Positions 34,158-43,182 are shown, numbered from the stretch's first letter. The stretch: DNA of 64,000 nucleotides from Endobacterium cereale (GCF_009617585.1 NZ_WIXI01000048.1:248001-312000); one strand, 5' to 3'. The notes: generated by a model from the sequence alone, not told the origin. Made by a program: numbers and translations.

Positions 34158-35051
34158 TTACTGCTTCTTGGTGTAGACGCCGGGTACGATCGGCTGTTCG
34201 GCCGGCACTTCCTCGCCTGCCTTCAGCTTGATCGCGGTTTCGACGGCGAGCTTGCCCATCTGGTCCGGGAACTGCTGGATGACGCCAACGAAATCCGGAT
34301 CGGCATCAACTGCCTTGATGGCTTCCGGCATGCCGTCGAAACCGATGACCTTGACCTTGCCGGTCAGGCCGGACGACTTGACGGCAACGGCAGCAGCGAG
34401 AGCCGCATCATCGCCGAAACCGAAAATGCCGCCGATATCCGGGTTGGCCTGCAGCATGTTCTGGGCAACGGCCAGCGCTTCGGCGCGGGTAATGCCGGTC
34501 TGGATCGATACGATCTTGATGTCCGGGTGCTTGGCAATGGCTTCCTTGAAGCCGTTGACGCGGTTCACTACCGACTGCACGAGCGGATAATCGATGATCG
34601 CGACTTCGCCCTTGCCACCGAGCTGTTCGGCCATCAGTTCACCGGCCTTGACGCCACCGGCATAGTTGTCGGTGCCGATATAGGAAGCAACCTTGGCGCC
34701 TTCGACCGGCACGTCGACGGTGATGACCTTGATGCCGGCAGCTTCTGCGCGGGCAACGGCTGCGAGAGCGCCCTTGCTGTCGACCGGCGACATGATGATG
34801 ACGTCGACGCCCTTGACGATGAAGTCTTCGATGTCGGCGAGCTGCTTGTTCAGGTCCTGGTTGGCGATCGAGATTTCGACCGACACGTTCTTGGCCTTGG
34901 CTTCGGCGGTGATCGCCTTGGCAAGCTCGTTATAGAAAGGATGCTGCTGCGTGAGCAGCGAAGCGCCGATGCCTTCGGCGTGAGCCGCAACGGCGGCAAG
35001 CGAAAGGCTGGCGGAAACCAGCAGGGTCTTTGCGAAATTCTTGAGGGTCAT
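34158..35051 (-). CDS. ABC sugar transporter substrate-binding protein, RbsB family
   Basis: About 297 aa, periplasmic, type I binding fold. The signal peptide MTLKNFAKTLLVSASLSLAA ends near AHA-EG. Mature sequence marks: SLLTQQHPFYNELAKAITAE, VDVIIMSPVDSKGALAAVAR, GTDNYAGGVKAGELMAEQLG and IFGFGDDAALAAAVAVKSSG. The frame is open further up, but GGGGAGG sits 7 bp before ATG 35051. It heads the operon of importer, kinase and epimerase, so the ligand is probably D-tagatose or a close ketose or polyol. Confidence 0.92.
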   Translation of the reverse strand: MTLKNFAKTLLVSASLSLAAVAAHAEGIGASLLTQQHPFYNELAKAITAEAKAKNVSVEISIANQDLNKQLADIEDFIVKGVDVIIMSPVDSKGALAAVARAEAAGIKVITVDVPVEGAKVASYIGTDNYAGGVKAGELMAEQLGGKGEVAIIDYPLVQSVVNRVNGFKEAIAKHPDIKIVSIQTGITRAEALAVAQNMLQANPDIGGIFGFGDDAALAAAVAVKSSGLTGKVKVIGFDGMPEAIKAVDADPDFVGVIQQFPDQMGKLAVETAIKLKAGEEVPAEQPIVPGVYTKKQ

Positions 35052-35271
35052 ATTCATTCCTCCCCGTCCTTGAGGCCTTATGAGCACACATCCACCAGCG
35101 GGCCTCCTCTTGCCGGCAGATGCATTATCATATGTTCTAAATTTTACGCGCGTCAATATTTAAAGATTCATACGTAAATAAATTTGCGTGAAAAAGTTCG
35201 CCCAAAAAGCAATGCGGGAGCTCGGCCATAGATTCCCCCCGCCTTTTGTCCGGGGCGGAGCGACATAGTTG

Positions 35272-35308
35272 TTGACGAAATTTTCAACACATCTACTATA
35301 TATAGTGT
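35272..35308 (+). promoter_or_regulatory. nrd promoter with an NrdR box over the -10 region
   Basis: TTGACG (35272-35277) serves as a -35, and 17-19 bp downstream lies CTACTATATATAGTGT (35293-35308), which fits the NrdR box consensus acaCwAtATaTwGtgt at its whole CTATATATAG core and overlaps the -10. NrdR represses ribonucleotide reductase genes when dATP is high and usually binds two boxes three helical turns apart; the segment one such step upstream (35262-35277, ACATAGTTGTTGAC) is a poor match. The site is just ahead of the riboswitch, so transcription and its read-through are both controlled. Confidence 0.7.
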
Positions 35309-35310
35309 TC

Positions 35311-35500
35311 AAGGTTCTTCCGATTCGCTTTGGAAGCTAAGACGGGAATACGGTGCGTGAAGCCCATGATGGGCGCCACAATGCCGGAGCTGCCCCCGCA
35401 ACTGTAAGCGGCGAGCATTCGATCAATCAGGCCACTGACGCCAAAAGCGTTGGGAAGGCGGAGCGAATGTCGTGACCCGTAAGCCAGGAGACCTGCCTTG
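35311..35500 (+). ncRNA. Cobalamin (adenosylcobalamin) riboswitch
   Basis: The conserved core is plain: GGAGCTGCCCCCGCAACTGT followed by AAGCGG, then GCCACTG (35431-35437), GGGAAGGCG, GACCCGTAAGCC and the B12 box AAGCCAGGAGACCTGCC (35481-35497). It precedes nrdH by about 300 bp. Such elements switch off B12-independent enzymes when the cell has B12 for an alternative; here the controlled enzyme is class Ib ribonucleotide reductase. The 3' part up to 35570 holds G/C-rich stems (CCACGGGCGGGGTG) that may form the expression platform. The 200 bp between it and nrdH hold no other gene. Confidence 0.93.
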
Positions 35501-35808
35501 CACGAAACGTCCACGGGCGGGGTGTCCGGAAGGTCGCGTATATGTGCGGGATGATCCTGCGTGTGCGCTTCCCCCAATGCTCCGTATTCAATGCTTCGGG
35601 GTGAAGTCTAATGTTTTTGAGTTTCGGTAAAATGTCGGCGCGTCGGCCCGCAGCCCCATGCTGGTCTGGGCCATTTCTGCACGGGCTGGCATGACGGGCG
35701 TCTGACGCTCAGCCATCATCAGCGACACCTTCATTTCCCATCGTTTTCGCCCGGATATCGGCTGATCTCCGAACGCTTACCCATGCCCATTTTTCATAAG
35801 GAACGACC

Positions 35809-36030
35809 ATGACCATCACAGTCTACAGCAAGCCCGCTTGCGTCCAGTGCACCGCGACCACCCGCGCTCTCGACCGTCAGGGTATTCATTACAGCGTCAT
35901 CGACGTATCGACCGACGCCGACGCTTATGAACTGGTGCAGGGCCTCGGCTACCGGCAGGTGCCGGTGGTGGTTGCCGGTGAGCAGCATTGGGCAGGCTTT
36001 CGGCCGGACATGATCAGCGCACTTGCCTGA
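35809..36030 (+). CDS. nrdH: Glutaredoxin-like NrdH
   Basis: A 73-aa thiol redox protein with active site CVQC in SKPACVQCTATTRAL and the C-terminal WAGFRPDMISAL that marks NrdH rather than glutaredoxin. It reduces the class Ib ribonucleotide reductase after each turnover, taking electrons from thioredoxin reductase. AAGGAACG precedes the ATG. The gene is 6 bp ahead of nrdI. Confidence 0.95.
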   Translation: MTITVYSKPACVQCTATTRALDRQGIHYSVIDVSTDADAYELVQGLGYRQVPVVVAGEQHWAGFRPDMISALA

Positions 36031-36036
36031 TGCACC

Positions 36037-36438
36037 ATGGCCGAGGGTGAGATCGTCTATTTCTCCACGAAATCGGAAAACACCCACCGGTTCGTGGCAA
36101 AGCTGGGTCTGACCGCCCGGCGCATTCCGATTAGCAGCGACGAGATGCTTTGCGCGCCAAATCCCTTTGTCCTGATCGTTCCGACCTATGGCGGCGGCGA
36201 ACAGAAGGGCGCCGTGCCGAAACAGGTGATCCGCTTCCTTAACGATGCGGACAACAGATCCAACATTCGCGGTGTGATTGCCGCGGGAAACACCAATTTC
36301 GGCGCGGCTTATTGCATCGCCGGGGACATTATTTCCGCAAAGTGCCAAGTGCCTTTTCTCTACAGGTTCGAGCTTCTGGGCACGCAGCAAGATGTCGATA
36401 ACGTCAGACACGGATTGGAACGATTTTGGACACGCTAG
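36037..36438 (+). CDS. nrdI: Flavodoxin-like NrdI
   Basis: A 133-aa FMN protein that provides the oxidant for assembling the dimanganese-tyrosyl radical cofactor in NrdF. It begins GEIVYFSTKSENTHRFVAKL (phosphate-binding loop STKSENT) and has VLIVPTYGGGEQKGAVPKQV and GNTNFGAAYCIAGDIISAKC, both diagnostic. It overlaps the start of nrdE by 13 bp. Confidence 0.95.
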   Translation: MAEGEIVYFSTKSENTHRFVAKLGLTARRIPISSDEMLCAPNPFVLIVPTYGGGEQKGAVPKQVIRFLNDADNRSNIRGVIAAGNTNFGAAYCIAGDIISAKCQVPFLYRFELLGTQQDVDNVRHGLERFWTR

Positions 36439-38557
36439 TGCTCGACAAGCCCCTCAAGCCGGCCGAAACGGGGCTGGATTACCACGCCCTCAACGCCATG
36501 TTGAACCTTTACGACGAGCGCGGCAAAATCCAGCTCGACCGTGACCGGCAGGCGGCCAAGCAATACTTTCTCCAGCACGTCAACCAGAACACGGTGTTCT
36601 TTCACAACCTGCGAGAAAAACTCGATTACCTTACCGTCGAAGGCTACTACGAGCAGGAGGTTCTGGATCAGTATTCGTTCAATTTCGTCCGCGACCTGTT
36701 CGACCACGCCTATGATAAAAAATTCCGCTTCCCGACCTTCCTCGGCGCCTTCAAATATTACACCAGCTACACGCTGAAGACTTTTGACGGAAAGCGTTAC
36801 CTCGAGCGCTACGAGGACCGTGTCTGCATGGTGGCGCTGGCGCTTGCCCGCGGCGACGAGAAGCTCGCCCACGATCTCGTCGATGAGATCATATCCGGCC
36901 GTTTTCAGCCGGCAACACCGACCTTCCTCAACGCCGGCAAAAAACAGCGCGGCGAGCTCGTCTCCTGCTTTCTCCTGCGCGTCGAAGACAACATGATTCG
37001 GCGCTGCAGCTTTCCAAGCGCGGCGGTGGCGTGGCTCTGTCGCTCACCAACCTTCGCGAAATGGGGGCGCCGATCAAGCAGATCGAAAACCAGTCCTCCG
37101 GTGTCATTCCGGTGATGAAACTGCTTGAAGACAGTTTCTCCTACGCCAATCAGCTCGGTGCGCGCCAGGGGGCCGGGGCCGTCTACCTGCATGCCCATCA
37201 CCCGGATATCATGCGTTTCCTCGACACCAAGCGCGAGAATGCGGATGAAAAAATCCGTATCAAAACGCTGTCACTCGGCGTCGTCATACCCGACATCACT
37301 TTCGAACTCGCCCGCAACAACGAGGACATGTACCTGTTCTCGCCGCATGATGTGGAGCGCGTCTATGGCGTGCCGTTTACCGAGATTTCGGTGACGGAGA
37401 AATATCAGGAAATGGTCGAGGACGGCCGCATCCGCAAAAAGAAGATCAAGGCGCGCGAGTTCTTCCAGGTCATCGCCGAAATCCAGTTCGAAAGCGGTTA
37501 TCCCTACATCATGTTCGAGGACACGGTGAACCGCGCCAACCCGATCGCCGGCCGCATCACCATGAGCAATCTCTGCTCGGAAATCCTGCAGGTCAGCGAT
37601 GCAAGCGAATTCAACGATGACCTCTCCTACGCCAAGATGGGCAAGGACATTTCCTGCAATCTCGGTTCGCTCAATATTGCCAACGCCATGGACAGCAGCG
37701 ATTTCGGCCAGACAATCGAAACCTCGATCCGGGCGCTGACCGCCGTATCCGAGATGAGCAACATCACCTCGGTGCCGTCGGTCGCCAAGGGCAATGACGA
37801 CAGCCACGCCATCGGTCTCGGCCAGATGAACCTGCACGGCTATCTCGCCCGCGAACGGATTTTTTATGGTTCGGAAGAAGGCGTCGACTTCACCAATATC
37901 TATTTCTACACGGTTGCCTATCACGCGGTGCGCGCCTCCAACCGGATAGCGGTCGAGAAGGGCAAGAGCTTCAAAGGTTTCGAAAACTCGAAATACGCCA
38001 CCGGCGAATATTTCGACAAATACACCGAGGCCGAATGGCTGCCGGCAACCGGGCGTGTCGCAGAACTTTTCGAAACCGCCGGCATCCATATTCCGACACA
38101 GGACGATTGGCGGGACCTGAAGGCCGCTGTGATGGAAGGCGGGCTTTATAACCAGAACCTGCAGGCCGTTCCGCCGACCGGATCCATCTCCTACATCAAC
38201 CACTCGACCTCATCGATCCACCCGATCGTGTCCAAGATCGAGATCCGCAAGGAAGGCAAGATCGGCCGCGTTTATTACCCGGCGGCCTTCATGACCAATG
38301 ACAATCTCGATTATTATCAGGATGCCTACGAGATCGGGCCGGAGAAGATCATCGACACCTATGCGGCGGCAACGCAGCATGTCGATCAGGGCCTGTCGCT
38401 GACGCTGTTCTTCCGCGATACCGCCACGACCCGCGATATCAACAAGGCGCAGATCTATGCCTGGAAGAAGGGCATCAAGACCATCTACTACATCCGCCTT
38501 CGCCAGATGGCGCTGACCGGCACGGAAGTGCAGGGCTGCGTATCGTGTGCGCTGTGA
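36426..38557 (+). pseudogene. nrdE: Class Ib ribonucleotide reductase large subunit NrdE, broken by an internal deletion
   Basis: Two frames together encode NrdE. The first (36426 to about 36994, TTG start MDTLVLDKPL) runs to GELVSCFLLRVEDNM with the first active-site cysteine. At about 36994 the frame is lost: NrdE proteins continue with [20 protein letters not shown], but here ATG is followed by ATTCGGCGCTGCAG, which gives the NSALQ part only in another frame. The other frame then runs intact from there to 38557 (LTNLREMGAPIKQIENQSSG ... GCVSCAL). The lost DNA is about 22 bp, not a multiple of three. The first frame stops at 37115. The rest, including TMSNLCSEILQ and the C-terminal CxxC, is well kept, so the lesion is recent, or an assembly error. 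Confidence 0.88.
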
Positions 38558-38577
38558 TCCTTCAGGAAATCGATCCC

Positions 38578-39552
38578 ATGAACATCGCCGTCAAGCCCGC
38601 CGCCGCCATTCGTGCCATCAACTGGAACCGTATCGAGGACGACAAGGACCTTGAAGTCTGGAACCGGCTCACCAGCAATTTCTGGCTGCCGGAAAAGGTG
38701 CCGCTGTCAAACGACATTCCCTCATGGGCGGCGCTGAAACCGAACGAGCAACAGCTCACTATCCGCGTTTTCACCGGTCTCACGCTGCTCGACACCATCC
38801 AGAACGGCGTTGGCGCCGTGCGGCTCATGCAAGATGCCATCACCCCACACGAAGAAGCCGTGCTTTCCAACGTCTCCTTCATGGAAGCGGTGCATGCGCG
38901 CTCCTATTCCTCCATTTTCTCCACTCTGTGCTCGACGCCAGATGTCGATGATGCCTATCGCTGGTCGGAGGAAAACGAATTCCTGCAGAGGAAGTCGGCG
39001 CTGATCATGAAGCAGTATGAAAGTGGCGATCCTCTGAAGAAGAAGATCGCCTCGGTCTTCCTCGAAAGTTTCCTGTTCTATTCCGGCTTCTATCTGCCGA
39101 TGTACTGGTCGAGCCGCGCAAGGCTTACGAACACCGCCGACTTGATCCGCCTGATCATTCGCGACGAGGCCGTGCATGGCTATTACATCGGCTACAAGTT
39201 CCAGCGCGCCGTGGAACTTCTGCCGGAGTCAAAACGTCAGGAGATCAAGGATTTTGCTTTCGACCTGCTGCTGGAGCTCTACGACAACGAGGCCAGATAC
39301 ACCGAAGACCTCTATGACGGCGTCGGCCTGACCGAGGACGTCAAAAAGTTCCTGCATTACAACGCCAACAAGGCGCTGATGAATCTCGGTTACGAAGCGC
39401 TGTTCCCGGCCGACGCCTGCAAGGTCAATCCGGCAATCCTTTCGGCGCTCTCACCCAATGCCGATGAGAACCACGACTTCTTCTCCGGCTCCGGCTCTTC
39501 CTATGTCATTGGCAAGGCGGTGGCGACGGAGGACGAAGACTGGGATTTTTAA
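38578..39552 (+). CDS. nrdF: Class Ib ribonucleotide reductase small subunit NrdF
   Basis: A 324-aa protein that carries the dinuclear metal and tyrosyl radical. It has WNRLTSNFWLPEKVPLSNDI at the N-terminus, the metal-ligand stretches FMEAVHARSYSSIFSTL and IIRDEAVHGYYIGYKFQRAV, and the C-terminal EDEDWDF tail that docks on NrdE. I start at MNIAVKPAA, which has AGGAA 9 bp upstream; an ATG at 38545 would overlap nrdE. The sequence looks intact although its partner is interrupted. Confidence 0.94.
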   Translation: MNIAVKPAAAIRAINWNRIEDDKDLEVWNRLTSNFWLPEKVPLSNDIPSWAALKPNEQQLTIRVFTGLTLLDTIQNGVGAVRLMQDAITPHEEAVLSNVSFMEAVHARSYSSIFSTLCSTPDVDDAYRWSEENEFLQRKSALIMKQYESGDPLKKKIASVFLESFLFYSGFYLPMYWSSRARLTNTADLIRLIIRDEAVHGYYIGYKFQRAVELLPESKRQEIKDFAFDLLLELYDNEARYTEDLYDGVGLTEDVKKFLHYNANKALMNLGYEALFPADACKVNPAILSALSPNADENHDFFSGSGSSYVIGKAVATEDEDWDF

Positions 39553-39573
39553 CCCGGACACCGGGTGGTCGAT

Positions 39574-39603
39574 GCGGATACCGGTATCCTTGCCGGTATC
39601 CGC
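39574..39603. terminator. Hairpin after nrdF
   Basis: GCGGATACCGG and CCGGTATCCGC form a perfect 11-bp stem around an 8-base loop, 21 bp after the nrdF stop and before a convergent LacI-type gene. There is no T tract, so it may end transcription with help or serve both directions. Confidence 0.6.
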
Positions 39604-39668
39604 GCACCATCAGGCATCCAATGATATCGTAAACAGAGGACGAGACCGGAGGAATGGCCTCGTCTGCT

Positions 39669-40685
39669 TCATCCGCCCCTCACGGAACCGCGCCAGATCA
39701 GTTCAGCAGTGAGCTTGCACGAATGATCATCGGTCAGGCTTGGCTGGGCCAGCCATGAAACAGCCTTTTGGGCAATTTTCTCGACCGGCTGTGCGAATGT
39801 GGTGAGGTGATAGGACGACCAGGAGGATTGCTCGATATCATCGAATCCGAGCACACAAAGATCGTCCGGTACCGAAAGCTTGAACTGATGACGCGCGGTA
39901 TCCATCACCCCGCAGGCCAACAGATCATTGGCGCAGAATATCGCATCCGGGCGTTTTTCTCGGGTGAGCAGCCGTTGAGCCAATGTGACCCCACTTTGAT
40001 ACCGCGTTGGCCCGAAGCGTTCTATCACGACCTCGACCCCATGCTCGCGGGCGGCCTCGCAAAATCCCTGCTCACGCGCCACAAGGCTCGGTGTCCCTGC
40101 ATCGGAATTCGCAAAGGCCATGCTGCGGCAGCCGGCACGAAGAAATGCGATGAATGCCCTGCGCGCCGCATCACGATCATTCAGGTTGATCATCAAAGCG
40201 CCTTCGCGCTGTTCGTCGCGATTGATCAGAACGAGACGCTGACCGCTCTTGACGCAAAGATCGGTAATGGATTTGTCCGGCATGCCCGACAGGACGATTG
40301 AGGCATCGGCACGATAGCTGATGGCCAATCTCAAGGCATCATCGACATTTTTATCGGCGCGATCCGTATTGATCAGCATGGCGATCTTCGAAACGTTCTG
40401 AAGCTGTCGTGAGAGCTCGCGGATAAGATTGGCGCGATAGGGGGTATCGATTTCGGAAACGATCAGGCAGACCAACCCGCTTTCGTTGCGCATCAGTCCA
40501 CGTGCAAGATGGTTGACATGATAGCCGAGCGCTTCCGCGGCCTCTACGACGCGCTTGCGCGTTTCGTCAGCGACGCTAGCCCCCGGCGTGAATGTGCGTG
40601 ACACTGCGGAGCGCGACACACCCGCTCGTTCGGCAACATCCTTCGCGCTGACGAAAACTTTCCGACTCACGTCCTGCCACTCCAC
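39669..40685 (-). CDS. LacI family transcriptional regulator, orphan
   Basis: A 338-aa regulator: helix-turn-helix SAKDVAERAGVSRSAVSRTF at residues about 13-32, hinge ALGYHVNHLARGLMRNESGL, and a sugar-binding-type domain with VCLIVSEIDTPYRANLIREL, IFCANDLLACGVMDTARHQF and LCVLGFDDIEQSSWSSYHLT. Its neighbours are nrdF (convergent) and a cell-wall hydrolase, neither an obvious target, so the regulated genes are probably elsewhere. The 231-bp region upstream of its start has no gene. Confidence 0.88.
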   Translation of the reverse strand: MEWQDVSRKVFVSAKDVAERAGVSRSAVSRTFTPGASVADETRKRVVEAAEALGYHVNHLARGLMRNESGLVCLIVSEIDTPYRANLIRELSRQLQNVSKIAMLINTDRADKNVDDALRLAISYRADASIVLSGMPDKSITDLCVKSGQRLVLINRDEQREGALMINLNDRDAARRAFIAFLRAGCRSMAFANSDAGTPSLVAREQGFCEAAREHGVEVVIERFGPTRYQSGVTLAQRLLTREKRPDAIFCANDLLACGVMDTARHQFKLSVPDDLCVLGFDDIEQSSWSSYHLTTFAQPVEKIAQKAVSWLAQPSLTDDHSCKLTAELIWRGSVRGG

Positions 40686-40916
40686 ATCTCTCTAATCGTT
40701 TTTATGCAAGCGTGTGCAACAAACGTATGACATGGATAAGGTGACAGCCGCGAGCGGATCCGTATACCCGGACGGAAAACCTGACTGAATGCCCCGACGG
40801 ATCCTGACCTGACGGCACGCGATCATGTCGGTAAAACTCAGACGAATGGACAGACAAGTCGTTCTACGACAGGCCGCAGAACGCGATCCATGCTATCGGC
40901 GTCGAGATTGACCGGA

Positions 40917-41795
40917 TCAGCGATATATCATCATCCGTTGCGCCAATGCCGCTTGCTGGCTGTCGGCAAGCGGCTTGGGCGCCGGCACGGGAATGATCAT
41001 CGGAAGCGGTTCGGATGTCGCCATGGCTGGTCGTGGAACAGGCACGGCATCTTGCGCCACCGGCGAGGCGGAAACATCGCCCTGAAGTGCGGCAGCCTGC
41101 GGTACGGCAATTTCGTTCGGTGCCGCCTCAACAGAGGTTTGAACCGGCGCCTTCTGCATCACCGGAGCATTTGCAAGCTCGGTCAATGCCATTTGAGGAG
41201 CGGCCAGGCTCTGGCCAGCCATCGCCAGCATGTAGCTCCCGGTTGGCAAAGGTTCGGGTGTTTGCAATTCACCGTCACGGCCGCGCTTCTCATAAAAGGC
41301 ATTGCCACCGGCAACCGTGACATAGCTCATATTTTTGTAAGGGAACTTGAGACCGTTGGTGTGGAAGAACATCGCATCCTTCACGTCCGGGTGGCGTTCG
41401 CCGGCCAGAATGGCCTCGCTGGCGCCTTCCAGATCCGGTGCGGTCGCTTCGTCCATGGTCCGCGTCATCACGCCCGGTGCGAACTGATTTCTCTGGGCAA
41501 CCACGCCACAAATCGTATCGGGATAAGCTCCAGAGGTCATGCGGTTCATGACGACCGTGCCGACAGCCATGAAACCCTTGCGGCTGGTGCGTTTCGATTC
41601 GAAATACATAGCGCGCTTGAGGCATTCGCGGTCTTTTGAGGTGTAGTGATAGACCTGCTTTGCCGGGGTCGGCGCGGCTTTTTTGGTCTCCACAGCAGGG
41701 GCTTCGACCTTGGTCGTGTTACAACCTGACAGACATGCTGCAGACAGGATCAACGCCGGCGCCCAATAAGAACCGCGGAAATTTATCATAGGCAT
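40917..41795 (-). CDS. SleB-type cell wall hydrolase lipoprotein
   Basis: A 292-aa protein. The signal peptide ends in the lipobox LSGC (residues about 22-25), so it should be anchored in a membrane. The Hydrolase_2 (SleB/CwlJ) domain spans about residues 48-170, with CLKRAMYFESKRTSRKGFMA carrying the conserved glutamate, VVMNRMTSGAYPDTICGVVA and HTNGLKFPYKNMSYVTVAGG. The remaining 100 residues are rich in Ala, Pro and Gln, a flexible tail of low complexity. In non-sporulating alphaproteobacteria these proteins are thought to act on peptidoglycan in the envelope. It is on the same strand as the FtsZ gene upstream of it, but 250 bp with a terminator lie between. Confidence 0.85.
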   Translation of the reverse strand: MPMINFRGSYWAPALILSAACLSGCNTTKVEAPAVETKKAAPTPAKQVYHYTSKDRECLKRAMYFESKRTSRKGFMAVGTVVMNRMTSGAYPDTICGVVAQRNQFAPGVMTRTMDEATAPDLEGASEAILAGERHPDVKDAMFFHTNGLKFPYKNMSYVTVAGGNAFYEKRGRDGELQTPEPLPTGSYMLAMAGQSLAAPQMALTELANAPVMQKAPVQTSVEAAPNEIAVPQAAALQGDVSASPVAQDAVPVPRPAMATSEPLPMIIPVPAPKPLADSQQAALAQRMMIYR

Positions 41796-41983
41796 GCCAT
41801 CATCAAAAATTTCAGAAAAACGATTTGCGTGAAAACGGATACCTGCAATTTTAATTTACCTCAAGCGATTTGATGATTTTTTGTCACGCTTGAGAATTTT
41901 ATGCCTATTTCGCAGTAAACGGCGCCAATTAAAAACCTCTTCAATAGCCACACAAAAAGGCGTTTGCGCGGGCCAGATGTGAC

Positions 41984-42017
41984 AAAAAAACGGCGGCACG
42001 ATTTTTCGCGCCGCCGT
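41984..42017 (-). terminator. Rho-independent terminator of ftsZ
   Basis: On the minus strand ACGGCGGC pairs with GCCGCCGT around a 12-base loop and is followed by seven T residues (A tract at 41984-41990 on the plus strand). It starts 25 bp after the ftsZ stop. Confidence 0.9.
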
Positions 42018-42041
42018 CATTTGAGAAGTTCAGGAACCGCG

Positions 42042-43010
42042 TTATCGCAAGCCGCCTTCCAGCCCTGTCGCAACGACCGACACACGGAAACGGCCATCGA
42101 GATTGCGATCGAATATCGCGCCAACGACGATATCGGCTTCGGCCTGCACTTCGTCGCGGATGCGGCTTGCCGCCTCGTCGACTTCGAACAGCGTCATGTC
42201 GGAGCCGCCGGAAATCGAAATCAGAACGCCGCGTGCACCCTTCATGGAAATATCGTCGAGCAGCGGGTTGGCGATCGCAGCTTCCGCGGCAGCCAGCGCA
42301 CGGCCTTCGCCAGATGCCTCGCCAGTGCCCATCATGGCGCGGCCCATGCCCTTCATTACCGATTTCACATCGGCAAAATCGAGGTTGATCAGGCCTTCCT
42401 TGACGATCAGGTCGGTGATGCAGCCGACACCGGAGAAAAGAACGCGGTCGGCGGTCATGAAGGCATCGGCAAAGCTGGTATTGGCATTGGCGATGCGGAA
42501 CAGGTTCTGGTTCGGAATCACGATGACCGTATCGGCGGCCTGACGCAGCGCCTCGATACCAGCATCGGCCGTCTTCATGCGACGGTTACCTTCGAAGGTG
42601 AACGGCTTGGTGACAACGCCGACGGTCAGAATGCCGGCGGAGCGCGCCGCATGGGCGATCACCGGAGCCGCGCCCGTGCCGGTGCCGCCGCCCATGCCGG
42701 CGGTGACGAAGCACATATGCGAGCCTGCCAGATGATCCATGATCTCATCGATCGATTCTTCCGCTGCAGCACGACCGACATCCGGCAGCGAGCCTGCACC
42801 GAGACCTTCGGTAATCTGGGCACCGAGCTGGATGCGGCGCGATGCCTTTGAGGTTGCCAGAACCTGAGCGTCGGTATTGGCGGCGATGAACTCGACGCCG
42901 CTGAGGTTTTCCGAAATCATGTTGTTGATGGCATTGCCGCCGCCGCCGCCGACGCCGACGACCGAGATATGCGGCCGCAGGCCCGTAATGCCGCTCTTTG
43001 CGTCCGTCAT
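42042..43010 (-). CDS. ftsZ: Tail-less FtsZ paralog
   Basis: A 322-aa FtsZ that consists of the GTPase core only. The GTP-binding marks are intact: ISVVGVGGGGGNAINNMI, FIAANTDAQVL, the tubulin signature AGMGGGTGTGAAPVIA, and the T7 synergy loop LINLDFADVKSVM. It ends DGRFRVSVVATGLEGGLR where normal FtsZ goes on into a long linker and the conserved C-terminal peptide that binds FtsA and ZipA-type anchors. Rhizobia carry such short extra copies (FtsZ2 in Sinorhizobium, FtsZ1 in Agrobacterium) besides the essential full-length gene. GGAGAA before ATG 43010 sets the start. It cannot by itself reach the membrane by the usual route. Confidence 0.92.
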   Translation of the reverse strand: MTDAKSGITGLRPHISVVGVGGGGGNAINNMISENLSGVEFIAANTDAQVLATSKASRRIQLGAQITEGLGAGSLPDVGRAAAEESIDEIMDHLAGSHMCFVTAGMGGGTGTGAAPVIAHAARSAGILTVGVVTKPFTFEGNRRMKTADAGIEALRQAADTVIVIPNQNLFRIANANTSFADAFMTADRVLFSGVGCITDLIVKEGLINLDFADVKSVMKGMGRAMMGTGEASGEGRALAAAEAAIANPLLDDISMKGARGVLISISGGSDMTLFEVDEAASRIRDEVQAEADIVVGAIFDRNLDGRFRVSVVATGLEGGLR

Positions 43011-43182
43011 CGTATTCTCCTTCGGCGCGCTTGGTTGTGCCGCCTTCTCTGGCAGCGAATCGGAGCGCAAATTAGACGCCCCGAATAGCTTAAGCCAGAT
43101 AAAAGCGGAGAGCGCCGAATATCACCGGAACCGGAGGCGTTTTGCGCCGTTAAGGCGCACCCTCGCCACCGGATTTCTCGGC

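Noticed and set aside
40890..41639. Long plus-strand frame opposite the SleB-type gene
   Set aside because: It is an antisense shadow rich in His, Arg and Gly, which is expected opposite a GC-rich gene; the minus-strand product has a lipobox and a known domain.
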